Source: JAFAXD01 sp035472475 | Lineage (GTDB): Bacteria > Pseudomonadota > Alphaproteobacteria > Rhizobiales > Xanthobacteraceae | Assembly (NCBI GenBank): GCA_035472475.1 | Contig: DATIPA010000067.1 | Location: 1-13,429 of the forward strand | DNA length: 13,429 nucleotides | Direction of reading: 5' to 3' | Part shown: in pieces, positions 8,162 through 13,429 of the stretch | How positions within the stretch are numbered: position 1 is the stretch's first letter | How the letters are laid out: each line of letters starts with the position of its first letter | Notes under the pieces: generated by a model | Database searches by the model: none | The model's input: the letters and a program-made list of their open reading frames with translations, nothing else | Told to the model about the DNA's origin: nothing | Translations under genes and position numbers: made by a program

Positions 8162-8170
8162 CACAGCGCC

Positions 8171-9742
8171 ATGGCATTCGCTCCTGTTCCCGGCCAGATG
8201 TTTGGTTTGGCAGCGGTCGCGCTTGCGATGTTGTTCGCCCCTGCGAGCCCAAGCGCGGCCTCTCCGGAATCCGAAGTTGTCGCGAACCAGGACATTGCAC
8301 TCTCGCCGCAGGATCTCGGCCTGCTCAAACGGATCACCTGGGGGGCCAATCCGTCGAGCGCACGCGCGCTCGCAAAATTGGGCGCCGATGCGTTTCTCGA
8401 TCAGCAGCTCCATCCGCCGAAGGCCGATCGCTTGCCGGCACACGCGCAGGCGCAGATCGACGCGTTGACGATTTCGCAAACGCCGCCGGCGAAGCTGGCG
8501 ATCGATCTCGAGCAGCAGCGCCGCGACGCCTTGGCGATCGCCGATCCCGAGCAGAAGCGGCAGGCACGCAGAGCGTATCGCCAAGCTTTGGCGCAAGTCG
8601 GGCGCGAGGCAGCCGCGCGGTCATTGGTGCGCGACCTCTACTCGCCCGACCAGCTCAAGGAGCAGCTGACCTGGTTCTGGCTCAATCATTTCAACGTGCA
8701 TGCCAACAAGGGCAATATCCGCGCGCTGATCGGCGATTACGAGGACACTGCGATCCGGCAGCACGCGTTGGGCAAGTTTCGCGACCTGCTGGCAGCGACG
8801 CTGCATCACCCGGCGATGCTGATCTATCTCGACAACAACCGCAACGCGGTCGGCCGCATCAACGAGAACTACGCGCGCGAGATCATGGAGCTGCACACAC
8901 TTGGTGTCGGTTCCGGCTACACCCAAGCCGACGTGCAGGAACTGGCGCGCATCCTGACCGGGGTCGGAGTGAATCGGACGCCGGATAACCCCAACGTACG
9001 GCCGGCGCTGCGCGATCAGTTCGTTCGTGATGGCCTGTTTGTGTTCAACCCCAATCGCCACGACTACGGTGACAAGACATTTCTGGGTCGCCGGATTACG
9101 GGCAGCGGTCTCAAGGAGGTTGATCAAGCGCTCGATATCCTGGCACGTGCGCCGGCAACGTCACGCTACGTCAGCCGCAAGCTCGCGCTCTATTTCGTGT
9201 CGGACAATCCGTCGCCCGACCTGGTCGAGCGCATGGCCGCGACGTTCCGTAAGACTGATGGAGATATCGTGGCGGTCTTGAAGACGATGTTCGGTTCTGC
9301 CGAATTCAAGAACTCGCTCGGCACCCGCTTCAAGGATCCAATTCATTTCGTGGTTTCGGCTATCAGGCTCGCCTACGACGACCGGCCGATCGTAAACGCG
9401 ATGCCGATGCAAGGCTGGCTCAACCGCATGGCCGAGCCGCTTTATGGCCGCCAGACACCCGACGGGTACGGTTTGGCAGAGGCCGCGTGGGTCAGCCCCG
9501 GCCAGATGGTCACGCGCTTTGAAATCGCGCGCATGATCGGTTCCGGCTCAGCACCGTTGTTCCGATCCGCGACCGCAGTAGAGCCGAGTGCACCGCTCGC
9601 GCCGCGGATCGCCGACAATCCCTCGCTCGCGAGCTTGCGCCCGCTGCTTAGCGCCGAAACTCGCCAGGCGCTCAACGAGGCCACCTCGCCGCAGGATTGG
9701 AACACCCTGTTTCTCGCTTCGCCAGAATTCATGCGCCGCTAG
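8171..9742 (+). CDS. DUF1800 family exported protein, copy 2 (tandem paralogue)
   Basis: This is a second DUF1800 protein, roughly two-thirds to 70 % identical by eye to the one before it over the mature part. With the start at 8171 it has 523 residues, close to the 519 of copy 1, and begins with a hydrophobic export leader (MFGLAAVALAMLFAPASPSAA) with likely cleavage after SAA. The same motifs occur in order: LLKRITWGA, LTWFWLNHFNV (166-176), NENYAREIMELHTLGV (from 231), FNPNRHDYGDK (from 292), PMQGWLNRM and the end SPEFMRR. The frame stays open further upstream: a start at 8054 would add 39 residues rich in Lys and Asn, encoded by AT-richer DNA that looks non-coding. The variable parts lie around the post-ITGVGV loop and just before the C-terminal helix. 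A DUF1501 gene follows after 28 bases, so they are co-transcribed. Confidence 0.88.
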   Translation: MAFAPVPGQMFGLAAVALAMLFAPASPSAASPESEVVANQDIALSPQDLGLLKRITWGANPSSARALAKLGADAFLDQQLHPPKADRLPAHAQAQIDALTISQTPPAKLAIDLEQQRRDALAIADPEQKRQARRAYRQALAQVGREAAARSLVRDLYSPDQLKEQLTWFWLNHFNVHANKGNIRALIGDYEDTAIRQHALGKFRDLLAATLHHPAMLIYLDNNRNAVGRINENYAREIMELHTLGVGSGYTQADVQELARILTGVGVNRTPDNPNVRPALRDQFVRDGLFVFNPNRHDYGDKTFLGRRITGSGLKEVDQALDILARAPATSRYVSRKLALYFVSDNPSPDLVERMAATFRKTDGDIVAVLKTMFGSAEFKNSLGTRFKDPIHFVVSAIRLAYDDRPIVNAMPMQGWLNRMAEPLYGRQTPDGYGLAEAAWVSPGQMVTRFEIARMIGSGSAPLFRSATAVEPSAPLAPRIADNPSLASLRPLLSAETRQALNEATSPQDWNTLFLASPEFMRR

Positions 9743-9770
9743 GACATAAAGAAAGATAGAGGAGCACCCG

Positions 9771-10958
9771 ATGGACCGCCGCGATGTCCTCAGAGCACTG
9801 GCCCTTGCCGGGCCGTTGACCATCACGGGGCGCCTCTACGCCGCACCCCAGACGAGCACACGCTTGCTGGTCGTGTTCTTGCGCGGCGCCTATGACGCCG
9901 CCAACGTCGTCATTCCAGTGTCGAGCGAGTTCTACTATCAGTCGCGACCGACACTTGCGATTGCGCGGCCCAATCCGAGCGACGCCAATGCGGCGTTGCC
10001 GCTCAACAGCGATTGGGGCCTGAACCCGGCGCTCAAGGATACGCTCTACCCGCTCTACCAGAAGGGTCAGCTGGCATTCGTTCCATTTGCCGGAACCGAC
10101 GACACCAGCCGCAGCCATTTCGAGACTCAGGATTCAATCGAACTCGGCCAGGCTCTCAACGGCACGCGCGATTTTCAGTCCGGGTTCATGAGCCGGCTCG
10201 CCGACCAGCTGACGGACGTAAAGCCGATTGCGTTCACGGATCAGCTGCCTTTGACGTTTCGCGGCAGCACGCCGATCCCCAACATGGGCTTGAACGCGGT
10301 GACGAAGCCCGGCGTCGACGACCGTCAGGCCAACCTCATCAAGAGCATGTATCGAGGGACCAGCCTGGAGCCGAGCGTCGCGCAAGGGTTCGCGGTGCGG
10401 GATCAGGTCTATGAAACCGTGTCGACCGAGATGCAGGACGCCAATCGCAATGCGGTCAGCCCCAGGGGGTTTGAGCTCGCGGCCCGCCGCATCGCCGGGC
10501 TGATGAACGGCCGGTTCAATCTCGGTTTCGTGGACGTCGGGGGCTGGGATACACACGTCAACCAAGGCGCAGCGACAGGCTACTTGGCGACGCATCTTGC
10601 CGAGCTCGGTCGCGGGCTTGCCGGCTTCGCGCAATCCAGCGGGCCGGCTTGGAACGATACGGTGGTCGTCGTGATCAGTGAATTCGGCCGAACCTTCCGG
10701 GAGAATGGCGACCGCGGCACCGATCACGGCCATGGCAGCGTCTACTGGGTCATGGGCGGCGGGATCAAAGGCGGTCGCCTGGCCGGGGCGCAGGTCAAGG
10801 TTGAGCAAGCGACGTTGTTTCAGAACCGCGACTATCCGGTCATCAACGAGTACCGCGCGGTCCTGAGTGGTCTATTTGCGCGCCTTTACGGGCTGCAGAG
10901 CGATCGATTGCAAAAGGTCTTCCCGGGCGTGCGCCCCAAAGACTTGGGTCTGGTGTAG
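9771..10958 (+). CDS. DUF1501 family exported protein with Tat-like leader
   Basis: This 395-residue protein belongs to the DUF1501 family, which is distantly related to the alkaline phosphatase/sulfatase fold and has no assigned substrate. GAGGAG lies six bases before the ATG. The N-terminus MDRRDVLRALALAG is twin-arginine-like, with likely cleavage after YAA (~residue 25), so the product would be folded in the cytoplasm and exported to the periplasm. Family motifs are VVFLRGAYDAANVVIP (34-49), DTSRSHFETQD (~110-121), GGWDTH (~257-262), SEFGRTF (~303) and GTDHGHG (~317). The Asp/His-rich motifs are likely metal ligands by analogy with the superfamily; that is inference. The usual GGADGLN-like motif is GAYDAAN here. 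It follows two DUF1800 genes and probably acts with their products in the periplasm. Confidence 0.9.
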   Translation: MDRRDVLRALALAGPLTITGRLYAAPQTSTRLLVVFLRGAYDAANVVIPVSSEFYYQSRPTLAIARPNPSDANAALPLNSDWGLNPALKDTLYPLYQKGQLAFVPFAGTDDTSRSHFETQDSIELGQALNGTRDFQSGFMSRLADQLTDVKPIAFTDQLPLTFRGSTPIPNMGLNAVTKPGVDDRQANLIKSMYRGTSLEPSVAQGFAVRDQVYETVSTEMQDANRNAVSPRGFELAARRIAGLMNGRFNLGFVDVGGWDTHVNQGAATGYLATHLAELGRGLAGFAQSSGPAWNDTVVVVISEFGRTFRENGDRGTDHGHGSVYWVMGGGIKGGRLAGAQVKVEQATLFQNRDYPVINEYRAVLSGLFARLYGLQSDRLQKVFPGVRPKDLGLV

Positions 10959-10960
10959 GG

Positions 10961-10986
10961 GGTTCGCGGCGCACACGGCGCGAACC
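10961..10986. terminator. Possible hairpin after the DUF1501 gene
   Basis: GGTTCGCG (10961-10968) pairs perfectly with CGCGAACC (10979-10986) across a 10-base loop, three bases after the DUF1501 stop codon and before a convergent gene. No T-run follows on either strand, so it is at most a weak or Rho-assisted terminator. Confidence 0.38.
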
Positions 10987-11027
10987 ACAACGGCGTATCG
11001 GCCCGTCAACTCTCGTGCATGGCACTA

Positions 11028-11243
11028 TCACGGCCGGACGCTGGTCTTTGCACCCATGGCAGACGCGACCGCGGCGGCTCCGGTGCTCGCTTGGTTGCCC
11101 GGTGGTTGATGTCCGCGCGCCACCAGAGCAGCGACAGCAACAAGTGCGATGGCGCCGTAGAGGAGGGCGACCCGTCCTGCCCACGCACGTTGAACGCGTC
11201 GGTCTTCCGGCGTCAACGTGTAGGAATTGGGAATGCGCGGCAT
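11028..11243 (-). CDS. Small single-pass membrane protein, unknown function
   Basis: This is a 71-residue protein I cannot assign to a named family. A polar, Arg-rich N-terminal segment (MPRIPNSYTLTPEDRRVQRAW) leads into one strong membrane helix at about residues 25-42 (VALLYGAIALVAVAALVA), followed by a short Ala/Gly/Ser-rich tail. The charge pattern suggests the N-terminus is cytoplasmic. The frame stays open upstream to an ATG at 11345, but a clear GGAGG five bases before the ATG at 11243 fixes the shorter start; the extra residues upstream look like translated leader. It is convergent with the DUF1501 gene and lies 229 bases downstream of the cyclase gene on the same strand, so it probably has its own promoter. 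Confidence 0.7.
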   Translation of the reverse strand: MPRIPNSYTLTPEDRRVQRAWAGRVALLYGAIALVAVAALVARGHQPPGNQASTGAAAVASAMGAKTSVRP

Positions 11244-11248
11244 CGTTG

Positions 11249-11253
11249 CCTCC
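11249..11253 (-). promoter_or_regulatory. Ribosome-binding site fixing the small membrane protein start
   Basis: On the minus strand, GGAGG followed by CAACG and ATG gives near-ideal Shine-Dalgarno spacing. It selects the ATG at 11243 over the in-frame ATGs at 11336 and 11345. Confidence 0.65.
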
Positions 11254-11472
11254 GTTGCAAAGGCCTCTTCGATTCGAACGAACAACGACGGTCCACCCGA
11301 GCGACGACGTGATAGCCGAGCGACGGTGAAAGTCATGTGACGCACTTCACAATGTGCCGATTATTCCGGCGCACGCGCGAGTTTCGCGTAAATGTTGGGC
11401 CCGATAATGTATCGCTGGTGGTAAGGCGCTAGGGCGCGCGCCAATGTCAGGAAAATAGTCGCGTCGCCGCCA

Positions 11473-12594
11473 TCAGGCGCCGGCGCCGCTCTCCTGGCGG
11501 TCGTGCTCTGCGGTGGCATAATAGTCGCGCTTGGCTTTGAACATCAGCAAATCCGCGCGCTGCGCTACTGCCTCCAGTCGCTCACCGGGCCGGCTGGTCG
11601 CCGCGCCCATCGACAGGCCGAGAATCAGACCCGAATAGAACTGATTGTTGATGTCGACCAGCTTGTTGATGTTCTCCATCGCGGTTTCGCCGTCCCGCTC
11701 GTCGGCGGCAGGCATCAATATCGCGAATTCGTCACCCCCGATTCGCGCCGCGTGCATGGGCTTGCCGATCGCCTCGTTCAAAACCTCGCCGGCGCGCCGC
11801 AGCAGCGCGTCGCCGGCGGCATGGCCCCACTGATCGTTAACAGCTTTGAGGCCGTTAAGGTCGGCGACGATGATGGTGACCGGAAACGGCCCTTTGCGTT
11901 CCAGACGATTGAGCTCATCGACATAGAATGAGCGATTGTACAACTTGGTGAGAACGTCATGCTGGCCGAGGTATTCCAGATAAGCCTCGGCCTTCTTGCG
12001 CGCGGTAATGTCGGTGAGGGCCACCTGCACCAGCGACCAGTCGTGCTCGTGGCCGGGCAGGACTGAAAACTGCAGATGAAAATGGATCTCGTTGCCGTCG
12101 AGCGAATAGTTGACGACTTCCCGCTGCTGAAACAGCTTTCCTTGCCACAAGTCGATGAGCTGCTCGCGAAAATGCGGCTGCATGTTGTCGCGAAAAACGT
12201 CGCCGAGCCGGTTCAACAGGGTCTGTTTGTCGGGCGCCGCGAACAGCGCAAGTGTGTGCCTATTGACATCGATCACCCTGATTTCGCTCATGCAGCGCGC
12301 TACGAACTCCGGGCGAACGTCGGTGAATACCCGCAGATCGCTGATGCCGCGGCTGCGCAGATCGTCGAGCAGACGCTTGATGCCGGTGAAGTCCTCGACC
12401 CAAAGCGAGACCGGCGAGTGCTCAAATAGTCCGCGGGCATATTGTTCACTCAGCGCGTGCGCTCGTCGCGCGCTTTCGCGGGCGGTAATATCCTTGATGG
12501 CGATCAGAACCCGCCGCCAGTCGCTCTCGTGGCCGGGCAGTACAATGCCCTCGAGTTCGATATCGAGGCGCCTTCCGGACAACGTGTAGTTCAC
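11473..12594 (-). CDS. PAS-GGDEF diguanylate cyclase, 5'-truncated
   Basis: The GGDEF domain makes cyclic di-GMP from two GTP, and the PAS domains sense a signal. Residues 1-48 are only the tail of a PAS domain (VNYTLSGRR, VLPGHESDW, IKDITARE). A full PAS domain follows at about 52-200 and ends with the same pattern (VNYSLDGNE, VLPGHEHDW, LTDITARK). The GGDEF domain spans about 205-365, with DLNGLKAVNDQWGHAAGD and an intact RIGGDEF at 284-290, so catalysis is plausible. The inhibitory RxxD site is absent: that position reads GKPM. The only usable start left is GTG at 12594, without a clear ribosome-binding site. The frame remains open to a stop at 12700-12702, but that part does not look like PAS. 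The gene has therefore lost its 5' end and may be a pseudogene. Confidence 0.85.
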   Translation of the reverse strand: MNYTLSGRRLDIELEGIVLPGHESDWRRVLIAIKDITARESARRAHALSEQYARGLFEHSPVSLWVEDFTGIKRLLDDLRSRGISDLRVFTDVRPEFVARCMSEIRVIDVNRHTLALFAAPDKQTLLNRLGDVFRDNMQPHFREQLIDLWQGKLFQQREVVNYSLDGNEIHFHLQFSVLPGHEHDWSLVQVALTDITARKKAEAYLEYLGQHDVLTKLYNRSFYVDELNRLERKGPFPVTIIVADLNGLKAVNDQWGHAAGDALLRRAGEVLNEAIGKPMHAARIGGDEFAILMPAADERDGETAMENINKLVDINNQFYSGLILGLSMGAATSRPGERLEAVAQRADLLMFKAKRDYYATAEHDRQESGAGA

Positions 12595-12715
12595 CGTTTG
12601 TGAATTAATCGCCGTTGATATTATTAGGCTTTTGCCATTAAACGGCAGCCAACCTACGTTTCCGCCAACATCGCGGTTCGCGCTTTGGTCGCTTTTGCTT
12701 CAAGTGTGCAATAGT
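12595..12715. other. Junction between truncated cyclase gene and unrelated DNA
   Basis: PAS homology of the cyclase stops at about 12600-12605 (reading leftward, the last matching words are QTVNYTL). From here rightward the DNA is clearly less GC-rich, beginning with a TAATC/ATATTATTAGG stretch. No promoter or terminator is clear, and I could not find inverted repeats or a target duplication marking an element end. Confidence 0.5.
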
Positions 12716-13018
12716 CTAACTGTTCCTGCTTTGTTTCAGGATAGGTTGGAAAAACGGCGGGGTGTGTTCGGTCCCAAGCGCTAACGGTCTAATCACGACG
12801 CTGGACCCGGTGGCGGGCAGCAGCGGCTTATCCAGGGAGTCCTCGTCGCCGTTCTTGCGGGGCTGGCAGTCCATGTAGTGGTCAATGGCTGTCAGCATGA
12901 GCTGGGCCATGGCCTGGATGCTGTGGACTTCGGTTTCCAAATCCGCGAACGCGGAAATGATGCTGAGTGCTGTGGGTGGGGAAGAAGTAAGCGCAGTGGT
13001 AGTGTCGGTGTCAGCCAT
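12716..13018 (-). CDS. Small protein of unknown function
   Basis: This is a 100-residue protein that I do not recognise. The start at 13018 is supported by GGAGG five bases upstream on the minus strand. The protein opens with a Thr/Ser-rich segment (MADTDTTTALTSS) and a probable helix at about residues 18-48 (ALSIISAFADLETEVHSIQA, then AMAQLMLTAIDHYMD), followed by a charged linker (QPRKNGDEDS) and a Pro-rich tail. There is no signal peptide. The alternating hydrophobic pattern of the helix suggests an oligomerising or protein-binding helix. The open frame upstream to 13171 runs through a terminator hairpin and is not coding. Base composition differs from the genes to the left, so it may be foreign. 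It could belong to an insertion or to a different genome. Confidence 0.6.
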   Translation of the reverse strand: MADTDTTTALTSSPPTALSIISAFADLETEVHSIQAMAQLMLTAIDHYMDCQPRKNGDEDSLDKPLLPATGSSVVIRPLALGTEHTPPFFQPILKQSRNS

Positions 13019-13023
13019 GATGG

Positions 13024-13028
13024 CCTCC
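13024..13028 (-). promoter_or_regulatory. Ribosome-binding site fixing the start of the 100-residue protein
   Basis: On the minus strand, GGAGG followed by CCATC and ATG places an ideal Shine-Dalgarno sequence before the ATG at 13018 and argues against the longer open frame that begins at 13171. Confidence 0.6.
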
Positions 13029-13137
13029 GGTAGGGCTGTCAGGGTCAGGCCGCGTGCAGTGAGACCAAGCACTGTGCGCGGCCGCTTGATGTTCAAGCCA
13101 CGTAAGTCAGCCGAGTCAGAATGACGCAGAAAAGAAA

Positions 13138-13168
13138 AGCCCCGCACAGCCGGGGGGAAGGCGGGGCT
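13138..13168 (-). terminator. Intrinsic terminator, leftward
   Basis: AGCCCCGC (13138-13145) pairs perfectly with GCGGGGCT (13161-13168). On the minus strand the stem is followed by TTTCTTT, the classic intrinsic terminator layout. It would stop leftward transcripts coming from beyond 13168, just upstream of the 100-residue gene, implying that this gene has its own promoter between 13019 and 13137. Confidence 0.72.
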
Positions 13169-13193
13169 CAAGGTTCAAGTATCTGTGGCGCGA

Positions 13194-13233
13194 CTGACCG
13201 TCTGACCGTCTGACCGTCTGACCGTCTGCCTGT
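13194..13233. repeat. Tandem 8-base repeat CTGACCGT, four perfect copies plus one degenerate
   Basis: CTGACCGT occurs four times head to tail at 13194-13225 and a degenerate fifth copy (CTGCCTGT) follows to 13233. It lies between two terminator-type hairpins in non-coding DNA. An 8-base unit is not a multiple of three, so copy-number change would shift any frame, another sign that no protein is encoded across it. It could be a slippage-prone tract. Confidence 0.85.
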
Positions 13234-13264
13234 CCGACGCCTGTCGCTAGGTGGAAGGAAAACG

Positions 13265-13288
13265 AAGGGGCCGGAAACGGCCCCTTTT
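13265..13288 (+). terminator. Intrinsic terminator with GAAA tetraloop
   Basis: AAGGGGCCG (13265-13273) and CGGCCCCTT (13278-13286) form a perfect 9-base stem closed by a GAAA tetraloop, and TTTT (13285-13288) follows on the plus strand. This is a textbook intrinsic terminator for rightward transcription; leftward use is possible but the T-run there is broken (TTCGTTTT). No rightward gene ends just before it, so its transcript is unknown. Confidence 0.7.
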
Positions 13289-13429
13289 CGCTGAGCGGGC
13301 GTGCATGAGTCCGCAAACAAAGACTGATTTCTACCGCCCAGCTTGGAGGTTGCCGTTGGAGGTTCCGGATGACGCCGGCCATCGGTTCGCTACCGGTGCA
13401 CGACTGACGATGCAATGCACAATCCACGC

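Larger units (their letters stand above)
13029..13429. other. Stretch without a convincing gene: leader, hairpins and tandem repeat
   Basis: These ~400 bases hold the untranslated leader of the 100-residue gene, a leftward terminator, an 8-base tandem repeat and a second hairpin with T-run. The one long open frame (minus strand, 13116-13427) reads straight through both hairpins and the repeat and gives a Pro/Arg-rich, family-less product, so I do not call it a gene. No tRNA or CRISPR is visible. Confidence 0.5.

Noticed and set aside
7943..8170. Start of DUF1800 copy 2 at 7943
   Set aside because: This start lies inside copy 1 in another frame, puts ~76 non-conserved residues before the signal peptide, and would make the protein far longer than its paralogue.
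11244..11345. Longer start (11345) for the small membrane protein
   Set aside because: The GGAGG site sits directly before the ATG at 11243, and the added residues are Arg/Ser-rich with no recognisable pattern.
12595..12702. Upstream part of the cyclase frame as a genuine N-terminus
   Set aside because: The frame is open to 12702 but has no standard start codon apart from the GTG at 12594, no PAS-like pattern, and foreign-looking composition.
13194..13233. Possible CRISPR array
   Set aside because: The unit is 8 bases with no spacers; it is a simple tandem repeat.
13116..13427. Minus-strand open frame of 103 codons at the right end
   Set aside because: It reads through two terminator hairpins and an 8-base tandem repeat and yields a Pro/Arg-rich product typical of translated non-coding DNA.

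Overview
The window is high-GC DNA that reads like an alphaproteobacterial chromosome. Codon use, a Liv-type (HAAT) ABC operon, a DUF3597 protein and twin DUF1800 proteins suggest the Bradyrhizobium/Rhodopseudomonas group; this placement is inferred from gene content and recall, not from a search. The last ~830 bases look different and may have another origin.

Region 1 (1-5668, + strand) is one operon for a branched-chain-amino-acid-type ABC importer. It begins inside the LivH permease and continues through LivM, LivG and LivF, with a 1-base gap and two ATGA overlaps. It ends with two tandem genes for periplasmic binding proteins that are ~84 % identical by hand count. The importer therefore has a complete membrane and ATPase core (apart from the cut 5' end of livH) and a choice of two receptors. 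The true substrate cannot be read from the sequence.

Region 2 (5669-6474) holds a convergent gene for a small DUF3597 protein on the minus strand and a 318-base divergent intergenic region.

Region 3 (6475-10958, + strand) is a three-gene cassette: two paralogous exported DUF1800 proteins followed by a DUF1501 protein with a Tat-like leader. The DUF1800/DUF1501 pairing is known from many bacteria, but its function is not established. This is the best candidate for an undescribed system, here with a duplicated DUF1800 partner.

Region 4 (10959-12594, minus strand) contains a 71-residue single-pass membrane protein of unknown function and a PAS-GGDEF diguanylate cyclase. The cyclase gene is broken at its 5' end: only the tail of its first PAS domain remains, and homology stops near base 12600.

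Region 5 (~12600-13429) is less GC-rich. It holds one small unknown gene (minus strand), two strong intrinsic-terminator hairpins and an 8-base tandem repeat, with no other convincing gene. It could be a recent insertion or rearrangement that truncated the cyclase gene, or an assembly join; the sequence alone does not decide.
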